A stretch of DNA of 10,285 nucleotides. It comes from Planctomycetota bacterium. GTDB lineage: Bacteria; Planctomycetota; Phycisphaerae; Sedimentisphaerales; Anaerobacaceae. Below the pieces are notes generated by a model that was not told where the DNA came from, made no database searches, and saw only the letters and a program-made list of their open reading frames with translations. Position numbers and translations under genes: made by a program. The DNA lies in NCBI GenBank assembly GCA_026386835.1, contig JAPLMV010000210.1, forward strand, positions 1 to 10,285, read 5' to 3'. This document shows positions 1 through 5,763 of the stretch, piece by piece; the stretch's first letter is position 1; every line of letters starts with the position of its first letter.

Positions 1-431
1 TAATCCGGCAGACAAAATACGAATGGCTTTATGTTATCGGTGCAGTTTGTCCTGGAACAGGACAAACTGTTGGATTGTTGTCACCGAACATAAATACAGA
101 TATCACAAATGTTTTCTTCGAGCAATTCTGCAAAGAAGCAAATCCCAATGTTCATGTAGTGATGGTTTGGGACAGGGCTGGCTTTCATACCTCAAAAGAT
201 TTGAAGGTACCGGACAATGTTACCATTGTACCGTTGCCGCCATACTCACCGGAGTTAAATCCTGTAGAAAACTTGTGGCACTATTTACGCAGCCATTACT
301 GGGCTAATCGAAGTTATGCTGACTATGACGACTTACGCTACGCTGCAATAGATGCCTGGCAGAATGTTGCTCTTGACCCTGAAATTATCAAATCTGTTTG
401 CAGGACTTCTTATGCAGAACGCAATAATTAA
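1..431 (+). CDS. IS630-type DDE transposase, C-terminal part (5' end outside window)
   Basis: The frame is open from base 3 to a TAA at 429-431 and continues upstream of the window, so about 142 C-terminal residues are seen. Typical IS630 transposase features appear in order: a YEWLYVIGAVCPGTG strand, a VVMVWDRAGFH motif carrying the second catalytic Asp, then LPPYSPELNPVENLWHYLR carrying the final catalytic Glu. The first Asp of the DDE triad would lie upstream. The family cuts at TA dinucleotides and moves the element by cut-and-paste. The C-terminal end looks complete, so the enzyme could be functional if its missing part is intact. The stop codon lies almost on the edge of the disrupted minus-strand membrane-protein gene that follows. 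Family assignment is secure; activity cannot be judged. Confidence 0.9.
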   Translation, partial: IRQTKYEWLYVIGAVCPGTGQTVGLLSPNINTDITNVFFEQFCKEANPNVHVVMVWDRAGFHTSKDLKVPDNVTIVPLPPYSPELNPVENLWHYLRSHYWANRSYADYDDLRYAAIDAWQNVALDPEIIKSVCRTSYAERNN

Positions 432-440
432 ATACAATTG
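1..440 (+). mobile_element. Right part of an IS630-family insertion sequence
   Basis: The transposase reading frame marks the element. Its right boundary is inferred by comparing the broken gene at 440-654 with its intact paralogue at 1297-1668. Nucleotide identity is clear from about position 453 rightward and lost to the left. The junction therefore falls between the transposase stop (431) and about 452, in a TA-rich stretch that suits the TA target of this family. The terminal inverted repeat cannot be confirmed because the left end is outside the window. Confidence 0.65.
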
Positions 441-654
441 GTATAATATAATAGCCGCTATTGTAATCCAGAAAACCAAATCAGCCGCGTGGAACATACT
501 GCCTTCATGCAGAAGGACGCTTATCATTGAAATCGCCAGAACCCCATTGCCGATAAGCATCCAGAAAACCCTTGCCAAAACCCCGGCAATGCTGTCCTGC
601 TTACTGGCGGCCGGTTCGGTCCTGTAAAACGGCTTGTTCACTTTGTTTAGCCAT
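440..654 (-). pseudogene. Broken copy of the small membrane protein gene (frameshifted and truncated)
   Basis: This is a degenerate paralogue of the gene at 1297-1668. The original start is the ATG read at 654-652, preceded by AGGAGA (666-661) with 6 nt spacing, exactly as in the intact copy. After about nine codons the copy carries one extra base relative to the intact gene (around 620-630), which leads to an early stop. The conserved body, including KQDSIAGVLARVFWMLIGN and GSMFHAADLVFWITIAA, continues in the shifted frame. Homology ends near the IS630 junction, so roughly the last 45-50 residues, including the third membrane segment, are lost. A GTG at 641 could in principle start the shifted frame, but it has no ribosome site of its own. 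I infer a non-functional copy whose promoter and leader are still intact. Confidence 0.8.
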
Positions 655-749
655 AGTCCGTCTCCTAAAAAATCGTGTGAATCGATTTATTAGGTGGCGG
701 CCCGACCACCCCGACATGCCTGCAAGGCTCAGATGAACCTCACACCCTT
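655..749 (-). promoter_or_regulatory. Structured 5' leader, copy 1 (three hairpins, last one covers the ribosome site)
   Basis: Read on the minus strand, the predicted transcript starts near 749 with AAGGGUGUG. P1 (743-722) is a 9-bp stem with U-G and G-U pairs and a 4-nt loop. P2 (710-693) is GGUGG closed by CCACC around a UCGGGCCG loop, and is identical in copy 2. P3 (694-664) pairs CCUAAUAAAUCG with CGAUUUUUUAGG: 11 of 12 positions pair, with one U-U mismatch and a 7-nt loop. The AGG of the Shine-Dalgarno AGGAGA sits in the 3' arm of P3. P2 and P3 share two bases (693-694), so they compete at their edge. The structure is from hand pairing, without energy calculation. It drives only a pseudogene here. 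Confidence 0.6.
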
Positions 750-755
750 TTTATT

Positions 756-784
756 ATCGTAGTCTAATATGGTTTTACTGTCAA
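756..784 (-). promoter_or_regulatory. Sigma-70-type promoter of the broken copy
   Basis: On the minus strand there is a perfect TTGACA (784-779), a 17-nt spacer, and TACGAT (761-756) as the -10 box (4 of 6 matches). The start of transcription is predicted near 749, directly before the conserved GGGUGUG that opens the structured leader. The same arrangement occurs at 1798-1770. Confidence 0.7.
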
Positions 785-806
785 TGTTTTTTTGCAAACG
801 TCCATC

Positions 807-836
807 AAAAGATATTTGTGTAACTGATCAAATACC
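807..836 (-). terminator. Possible weak intrinsic terminator after the 868-1257 gene
   Basis: On the minus strand GGTATTTG (836-829) pairs with CAAATATC (818-811) over a 10-nt loop, with one G-T wobble. Four T residues follow (810-807). The stem is AT-rich, so termination would be weak. It lies 32 nt past the stop codon of the minus-strand gene, and upstream of the next promoter on that strand. Confidence 0.35.
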
Positions 837-867
837 CCAGATTTCTGGTGCAAGACAGGTAGACCGA

Positions 868-1257
868 TTACACCTTATAGACAATTTCTGTAACCTGATT
901 TTTCTTGCCGTACTCCTCAAGATGTTTTTTTACAATTGTCTCAGAACTTTTAGATATCAAACGAACAAACATATCTTTTCTCCCATTATCTTCGGCATCA
1001 TAGAATCCCTCTTTTACAATAAGTATTATCTCCTTTCTATTGTATGGAATTAGTCCTAAAAACTTGTGCTGTTTTTGTTCTTGAACTATTAAATGAGGAT
1101 AACCAGCAGGAGTATTTATTGGGGTTTCTGGGGGAGGAAGCACCCTTTCAATAGAAAGTTTTCCTGTATATAGATGAGAATTTTCAAGTTCTTGAACTAT
1201 TTTTTCAAGTACATTTCTAAGTTCTTCTCTTTGGCTTTGACTTTGAATTGTTTTCAT
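868..1257 (-). CDS. Hypothetical protein, 129 residues, AT-rich gene
   Basis: I do not recognise this protein. It is soluble and charged, with no signal peptide or membrane segment. The N-terminal 30 residues look like an amphipathic helix (REELRNVLEKIVQELENS). A Pro-rich turn (LPPPETPINTPAGYP) follows, then alternating hydrophobic strands (HKFLGLIPYNRKEIILIVKEGFY) and a C-terminal helix with KKHLEEYGKKNQ, suggesting a small alpha/beta fold. It starts 39 nt after the stop of the membrane protein gene on the same strand, so it is probably co-transcribed with it. The ribosome site is poor, with only GGA about 9 nt ahead. Codon use is much more AT-rich than the operon to the right, which hints at a foreign origin. 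Confidence 0.65.
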   Translation of the reverse strand: MKTIQSQSQREELRNVLEKIVQELENSHLYTGKLSIERVLPPPETPINTPAGYPHLIVQEQKQHKFLGLIPYNRKEIILIVKEGFYDAEDNGRKDMFVRLISKSSETIVKKHLEEYGKKNQVTEIVYKV

Positions 1258-1296
1258 AGCTATTTTCCGGTCAAAAAGATTTACTATAAACCTTGC

Positions 1297-1668
1297 TTAT
1301 AATGTAGCTACCATCATGTAATTGATAGCATGAAAGATTATCCATACTGCCGTTGAACCAGTCAATAATGCAACGGCATACCTGTTCCAGTTGGCTATCG
1401 TGGCTGGCCCGCCTGCAGCAGTCATACCACCCCAGAATTTGATGTCTAAATACCTGACCAATATAAGAGCCGCTATTGTAATCCAGAAAACCAAATCAGC
1501 AGCGTGAAACATACTGCCTTTATGCTGAAGGGTGATTATCATTGAAATTACCAGAACCATATTACCGATAAGCATCCAGAATATCCGTGCCAAAAGGCCG
1601 GCAATGCTGTCCTGCTTATTAGTGGCCGGTTCGGCACTTTTAACAGTTTGTGCACTTTGTTTAGACAT
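1297..1668 (-). CDS. Small three-segment membrane protein, intact paralogue
   Basis: This 123-residue protein of unknown function has a hydrophilic N-terminus (about 1-22) and three likely membrane helices: about 29-48 (IFWMLIGNMVLVISMIITL), 56-72 (AADLVFWITIAALILV) and 97-122 (YAVALLTGSTAVWIIFHAI). A Gly-rich loop with RYLDIKFWGG, TAAGGPA and NWNRY lies between the last two. I do not know a named family for it. The start is fixed by AGGAGA (1680-1675) six nt ahead of the ATG. It has its own TTGACA promoter and a structured leader whose last hairpin covers that ribosome site, so translation is probably regulated. A frameshifted and truncated paralogue lies at 440-654 with the same upstream module. 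The neighbouring gene at 868-1257 is likely in the same transcript. Confidence 0.75.
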   Translation of the reverse strand: MSKQSAQTVKSAEPATNKQDSIAGLLARIFWMLIGNMVLVISMIITLQHKGSMFHAADLVFWITIAALILVRYLDIKFWGGMTAAGGPATIANWNRYAVALLTGSTAVWIIFHAINYMMVATL

Positions 1669-1762
1669 GGTCCATCTCCTAAAAAAATCGTTTAATCTGA
1701 TTCATTTAGGTGGCGGCCCGACCACCCTATTCCTGCGGGGTAACTTTAATCCCACACCCTTT
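1669..1762 (-). promoter_or_regulatory. Structured 5' leader, copy 2 (three hairpins, last one covers the ribosome site)
   Basis: This is the minus-strand leader of the intact membrane protein gene. P1 (1755-1735) pairs GUGGG with CCCGC. Two of its pairs differ from copy 1 but stay paired (A-U becomes G-C, G-U becomes G-C). P2 (1726-1709) is base-for-base the same 18-nt hairpin as in copy 1. P3 (1710-1678) pairs CCUAAAUGAAUC with GAUUUUUUUAGG: 11 of 12 positions pair, counting one G-U, with one U-U mismatch. It traps the AGG of AGGAGA. P2 and P3 share bases 1709-1710. The loop and flanks of P1 and P3 have diverged while pairing is kept, which supports a functional RNA. The ligand or signal is unknown; a riboswitch, protein-bound leader or RNA thermometer are all possible. 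Confidence 0.65.
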
Positions 1763-1769
1763 ATTTTTA

Positions 1770-1798
1770 ATTCTAAAACAATTTACCTTCTCTGTCAA
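1770..1798 (-). promoter_or_regulatory. Sigma-70-type promoter of the intact membrane protein gene
   Basis: On the minus strand there is a perfect TTGACA (1798-1793), a 17-nt spacer and TAGAAT (1775-1770), 5 of 6 matches to the -10 consensus. The predicted start is near 1762, just ahead of the conserved AAGGGUGUG of the leader. It is divergent from the GH20 operon. Confidence 0.75.
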
Positions 1799-1816
1799 GT
1801 ACGAAAATAAAAAACA

Positions 1817-1844
1817 TTGCTCATTGCGATATTGGTGTGATAAC
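1817..1844 (+). promoter_or_regulatory. Weak candidate promoter of the amino-sugar operon
   Basis: TTGCTC (1817-1822), a 16-nt spacer and GATAAC (1839-1844) lie in the divergent gap ahead of the GH20 gene. Matches are only 3 of 6 and 4 of 6. A promoter for the operon is expected in this gap, but the exact boxes are uncertain. Confidence 0.25.
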
Positions 1845-1901
1845 ATTTGTTTTAATGGCACTGGATTATTCGTAATGGATTGCATTTATGGAGTAGAGCA
1901 A

Positions 1902-3680
1902 ATGGATGCTGCGAAGTTGTTAATTCCTGTCAAAAGATATGTTAATCTGGCGGGCAAATTTTATTGGCCTGTCTCCCAGTGGCCCGCTGATTCGGCTACC
2001 TCTGTGCCTGCCCCGGGGCCTGTTGCCGTTCGTATCAGATGCAACAGCCGCCTCGAGAGCAGGGAAGCTTACCAAATGACGATATTGCCGGACAAAATAG
2101 AAATCACTGCTGCCGGTGATGCGGGGGCATATTATGCGATACAAACGCTCATGAACTTAATTGCCCTTGAAAAGGGAAATCTGCACTGCTGTAAAATAGA
2201 AGATTGGCCTGACTTTGCGCGCCGCGGCGTTTATCTCGACTGCTCTCGCGGCAAGGTGCCGAAACTTGACACACTCAAGGAGCTTGTCAGCCGGCTGGCG
2301 CACTGGAAGATAAACGAACTTCAGCTTTATATTGAAAATGTCTTTACCTTCAGCCGGCACCCTGCTATCGGCAGGGGCTATAGTCCTTTTACAAGCGATG
2401 ATATTTTAGCCTTACAGGATTACTGCAAACTTCATCATGTTCGGCTCGTGGGTTCGCTGGCAAGTTTAGGACATACGGAAAAGATTTTAATGCTGCCCGA
2501 ATATCAGCACCTCGGTGAGCTGCCCGGCTTTAGCGGATTTGCCGGCGGAACGACCTTGTGTCCCACGGACCCAGGCTCGATTAAATTAGTCGGTGAATTG
2601 TACGAAGAATTTGTACCGTTATTTCAGGCCGTTGATTTCAATGTCTGCGGCGACGAGCCGTGGGAACTCGGCAAAGGCAGGAGCAAAAGATCAGCCCATC
2701 GTCTCGGCGTCGGACGGGTTTACCTCAACTATTTTATGAAGCTCTATCATTTGTGCCAAAAGCACAACAAACGAATGAACGTCTGGGCTGATATTATTCT
2801 CGAACACCCGGAACTATTGAAGGAAATACCCAAAGATGTCGTGATGCTCAACTGGGACTACAATATTGGCGGTGAACGAGTCAGCAGGACAAAGGAAATT
2901 GCTAAAGCCAAGCTGCCCTTTATGGTCTGCCCGGGGACAAGCTCATGGAATACCCACGGCACGCGGTTGGCCAATGCGATGGGTAATGTCGCCGAGTTTG
3001 CGGCACAGGGGCTAAAGTACCGCGCCGAGGGATTGCTCAATACCGACTGGGGCGACAACGGCCACCGAAATTTCCTCGGCGTAAGCCTGCACGGCTTTGC
3101 CCACGGTGCCGCTCATTCATGGAACTCCAAAGACGTCGATGATAAAACCTTCACGCAAAGATTTTGCAAAAGCGTTTTCGGTGACACAGACGGCAAACTC
3201 GCCAAAGCCCTTAACCTGCTCGGCAGCACATATTTAACCTGTGGTGCGCCGTATCAAAATGAATCCGCTCTTTTTTATACCCTTATCGAGCCGATGAAGA
3301 ATAATAAGGCAATAACTCCCAGCAGGATTGATGCAACAAGCGAAACTGGGCTAAAGAATGTAATATCGCAGTTGTCGGACGAGTCGATTTGGCCCGGCAC
3401 TAAGGGCCTGGGTGAATTTGAACGGCTGACACTGCGAGAGCTTAAAACCGCTGCCCGTATGGATTGCCTCGCTGCTCAAAGGGCATTGGCGGCAAAGAAA
3501 ATAAGAAATGGTGGAAACGTCCCGGCAGGCCAGTTGCGAAAAATAAAATACCAGATGCACAAAATAGCAAAGGATTTCCGGACGCTCTGGCTGGCAAGAA
3601 ATAAACCGTCGCGGCTGCAGGACAATCTGAAATTGTTCAGGCGCATCGAAAATGAAAGTCTGAAGTTATCGAGGAAGTGA
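1902..3680 (+). CDS. Glycoside hydrolase family 20 beta-N-acetylhexosaminidase, probably cytoplasmic
   Basis: The product, 592 residues from ATG 1902, should remove terminal beta-linked GlcNAc (or GalNAc) by the substrate-assisted GH20 mechanism. Residues 1-100 resemble the zincin-like N-terminal domain that precedes GH20 barrels. The barrel opens with RRGVYLDCSRGK (107-117), which holds the sugar-binding Arg. The catalytic pair is D251-E252 in NVCGDEPW. Candidate substrate-lining tryptophans are W295 (NVWADI), W318 (LNWDYN) and W383 (NTDWGDNG). The C-terminal third is helical and basic. The start is chosen from GGAG at 1890-1893, 8 nt ahead of ATG 1902; the frame is open to 1710, but that stretch lies in the divergent promoter region. 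No signal peptide is visible. It is the first gene of an operon with AnmK and MurQ, so I infer a role like NagZ (which is GH3): splitting GlcNAc-anhMurNAc inside the cell. Confidence 0.88.
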   Translation: MDAAKLLIPVKRYVNLAGKFYWPVSQWPADSATSVPAPGPVAVRIRCNSRLESREAYQMTILPDKIEITAAGDAGAYYAIQTLMNLIALEKGNLHCCKIEDWPDFARRGVYLDCSRGKVPKLDTLKELVSRLAHWKINELQLYIENVFTFSRHPAIGRGYSPFTSDDILALQDYCKLHHVRLVGSLASLGHTEKILMLPEYQHLGELPGFSGFAGGTTLCPTDPGSIKLVGELYEEFVPLFQAVDFNVCGDEPWELGKGRSKRSAHRLGVGRVYLNYFMKLYHLCQKHNKRMNVWADIILEHPELLKEIPKDVVMLNWDYNIGGERVSRTKEIAKAKLPFMVCPGTSSWNTHGTRLANAMGNVAEFAAQGLKYRAEGLLNTDWGDNGHRNFLGVSLHGFAHGAAHSWNSKDVDDKTFTQRFCKSVFGDTDGKLAKALNLLGSTYLTCGAPYQNESALFYTLIEPMKNNKAITPSRIDATSETGLKNVISQLSDESIWPGTKGLGEFERLTLRELKTAARMDCLAAQRALAAKKIRNGGNVPAGQLRKIKYQMHKIAKDFRTLWLARNKPSRLQDNLKLFRRIENESLKLSRK

Positions 3681-4867
3681 TGCGGAAAGGTATATCCATC
3701 GGAAAACTTTCGAAACAGGCCTCTCTGCGTATCGCAGGTCTTATGTCCGGCACTTCCGCTGACGGCGTTGATGTTGCGATAATCGATTTCAGTAACACAT
3801 TAAAAGTGCTGGCATTTGACACATATCCTTACCCACCCTCTGTCAGTAAAGCTATCTCAAAACTTTTCAGCAATGAAAAAACCCAGGTTTCAGACATCTG
3901 TCATTTGAACTTTGTGATTGGCGAGGTTTTTGCAGACGCCGTCCTGAAACTCTGCCGCAAAAGCCGCATCAGCATTAATTCCATAGACCTCATCAGCTCG
4001 CATGGCCAGACAATTTATCATAATCCTAAAGGCAGCCGTTTCGGCAGAATATTGTTACGCTCGACATTACAAATCGGCGAACCCTGCGTCATTGCCCGGC
4101 GTACGGGAAAAACGGTCGTTGCAGATTTTCGTCCAGCCGACATCGCTGCCGGCGGCCAAGGCGCTCCGCTTGTCCCTTATGCCGATTATCTCCTCTTTTC
4201 CCACAAAAAGAAAAATCGCATCGTCCAGAATATCGGCGGCATCGCAAACCTCACCTGGTTAAAAGCCAGCGCCGGCATCAAAGATGTACTTGCCTTCGAT
4301 ACAGGCCCTGGCAATATGATAATCGACCATATCGCCCAGTTAATAACCAAAGACAGATACCGCTATGACGTTGACGGCAGGATTGCGGCAAAAGGCAAAG
4401 TGGACACCAGCTTATTGGAAAAACTTATGCAGCATAAATTCCTGAAAAGGCGTCCGCCGAAATCGACTGGCAGAGAGGAATTCGGCGCCGCATTTTCAAA
4501 CCGCCTTTATAACACTGCCGCCAAAGCCGGCCTCAAACCAGCCGACATCATAGCCACAGTAACCGCATTTACCGCCAGGAGCATAATCGCAGCGTACAGA
4601 TGTTTTCTGCCGCTGCTGCCCGATGAGGTTATCTTATGCGGCGGCGGGGCAAAAAATAAGACGCTCGTCAAAATGCTCAAAGAGCAAATCAAGCCCGCAA
4701 AGGTTCTGCTCACCGATGATTTCGGTATAAATGCCGATGCCAAAGAGGCCATATCATTTGCGATACTGGCCGGAGAAACCATCCGAGGCATACCCAATAA
4801 TATCCCTTCCGCCACTGGCGCAAAAACGCCTGTCGTGCTCGGAAAAATCATACCAGGAAAAATATGA
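3680..4867 (+). CDS. anmK: Anhydro-N-acetylmuramic acid kinase
   Basis: AnmK phosphorylates and opens 1,6-anhydro-MurNAc with ATP, giving MurNAc-6-phosphate in peptidoglycan recycling. Family motifs are all present: LMSGTSADGVD (21-31), the HGQT ATP-site strand (108-111), VVADFRPADIAAGGQGAPLVP (146-166), NIGGIANLT (184-192), FDTGPGN with the likely catalytic base D207, and ILCGGGAKN near the C-terminus. At 395 residues it is slightly longer than the Escherichia coli enzyme, mainly through about 15 extra N-terminal residues. ATG 3680 overlaps the GH20 stop (TGATG) with GAGG five nt ahead. A GTG at 3677 is possible but too close to that site. The end overlaps murQ by ATGA, so translation is probably coupled. 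Confidence 0.95.
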   Translation: MRKGISIGKLSKQASLRIAGLMSGTSADGVDVAIIDFSNTLKVLAFDTYPYPPSVSKAISKLFSNEKTQVSDICHLNFVIGEVFADAVLKLCRKSRISINSIDLISSHGQTIYHNPKGSRFGRILLRSTLQIGEPCVIARRTGKTVVADFRPADIAAGGQGAPLVPYADYLLFSHKKKNRIVQNIGGIANLTWLKASAGIKDVLAFDTGPGNMIIDHIAQLITKDRYRYDVDGRIAAKGKVDTSLLEKLMQHKFLKRRPPKSTGREEFGAAFSNRLYNTAAKAGLKPADIIATVTAFTARSIIAAYRCFLPLLPDEVILCGGGAKNKTLVKMLKEQIKPAKVLLTDDFGINADAKEAISFAILAGETIRGIPNNIPSATGAKTPVVLGKIIPGKI

Positions 4868-5760
4868 AGGATAGAAGCAAACTTACAACCGAAAAAAGAA
4901 ATCTTAAAACCGCCGACATCGACCGCCGTTCAACTATTGAAATTGTCGATATCATTAATAGTCAGGATATGCTTGTTGCCCCTGCTGTTGCAAAACAGCG
5001 AAAACGCATCGCCGCCGCAGTGGATGTTATTGTCCGAAGGTTCAACAGCGGCGGACGATTGTTTTACGTCGGCGCAGGTACAAGCGGTCGACTCGGCGTC
5101 CTTGATGCCGCCGAATGTCCCCCGACTTATGGCGTCAAGCCCTCGATGGTGCAGGGAATTATCGCCGGCGGCCGCCGTGCACTCGTCCGCTCGGTCGAGG
5201 GGGCAGAGGATATCGCCGATAACGGCGCAAAAGCGATTGCTAAAAAAAATCTCAAACCCACCGATGTCGTGGTCGGCATAGCCGCCTGCGGCATTACGCC
5301 CTTTGTCCTCGGTGCAATGAGAAAGGCAAAACAAATCGGCGCAGCGACTATTTTTATAACCTGTGCCCCGCAGGCCGTAAAGTACATCCCAGCCGATATC
5401 ATCATAAACCCTGTCGTCGGCCCGGAAGTTATTACCGGTTCAACGAGAATGAAGGCGGGAACAGCGACAAAACTTGTCCTGAATACCATCACAACCGCAG
5501 CGATGATAAAAATAGGCAAGGTATACGGTAACCTGATGGTCGACCTGCGGGCAACCAATGAAAAACTCGAGGACCGCTCCGAGCGGATAATAATGGAAAC
5601 TACAGGCCTGTCAAGACTCGCTGCAAAATCGCTTCTTAAAAAAGCTGACGGCCTTGTCAAGCCAGCCATCGTGATGAAGGTTAAAAAAGTTGACTTAAAA
5701 GCAGCTCTAAAGATTCTCCGCGACTGCGGACAATCTCTGCGCTATGCCATCAGCAAATAA
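4864..5760 (+). CDS. murQ: N-acetylmuramic acid 6-phosphate etherase
   Basis: MurQ cleaves the D-lactyl ether of MurNAc-6-phosphate to GlcNAc-6-phosphate and D-lactate, the step after AnmK. At 298 residues it has the same length as the Escherichia coli protein. The N-terminus has LTTEKRN and DRRSTIEIV. The sugar-isomerase (SIS) domain carries VGAGTSGRLGVLDAAECPPT (69-88), with E84 aligning to catalytic Glu83, then VRSVEGAED (108-116), with E115 aligning to Glu114, VVGPEVITGSTRMKAGTATK (184-203) and NLMVDLRATN (223-232). The C-terminal helical domain is complete. The loop at 139-146 reads IAACGITP where the Escherichia coli protein has AASGRTP. ATG overlaps the anmK stop by 4 nt. The symporter gene follows after 3 nt. 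Confidence 0.96.
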   Translation: MKDRSKLTTEKRNLKTADIDRRSTIEIVDIINSQDMLVAPAVAKQRKRIAAAVDVIVRRFNSGGRLFYVGAGTSGRLGVLDAAECPPTYGVKPSMVQGIIAGGRRALVRSVEGAEDIADNGAKAIAKKNLKPTDVVVGIAACGITPFVLGAMRKAKQIGAATIFITCAPQAVKYIPADIIINPVVGPEVITGSTRMKAGTATKLVLNTITTAAMIKIGKVYGNLMVDLRATNEKLEDRSERIIMETTGLSRLAAKSLLKKADGLVKPAIVMKVKKVDLKAALKILRDCGQSLRYAISK

Positions 5761-5763
5761 CAA

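Noticed and set aside
352..627. Plus-strand open frame opposite the broken membrane protein gene, and its counterpart at 1532-1810
   Set aside because: Both are antisense reflections of the paralogous minus-strand genes, which carry promoters, ribosome sites and membrane helices.
693..710. The GGTGGCGGCCCGACCACC palindrome, repeated at 1709-1726, as ends of a mobile element
   Set aside because: Both copies are in the same orientation and sit at a fixed place between promoter and ribosome site of paralogous genes, which fits a leader hairpin better than element ends.
1710..1901. N-terminal extension of the GH20 frame by 64 residues
   Set aside because: It runs through the divergent promoter and leader of the minus-strand gene and resembles no signal peptide or domain. 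GGAG at 1890-1893 points to ATG 1902. ATG 1875 is possible but has no ribosome site.
5127..5669. Minus-strand open frame of 180 codons inside murQ
   Set aside because: It is a mirror of the murQ coding bias, without a family match or ribosome site.
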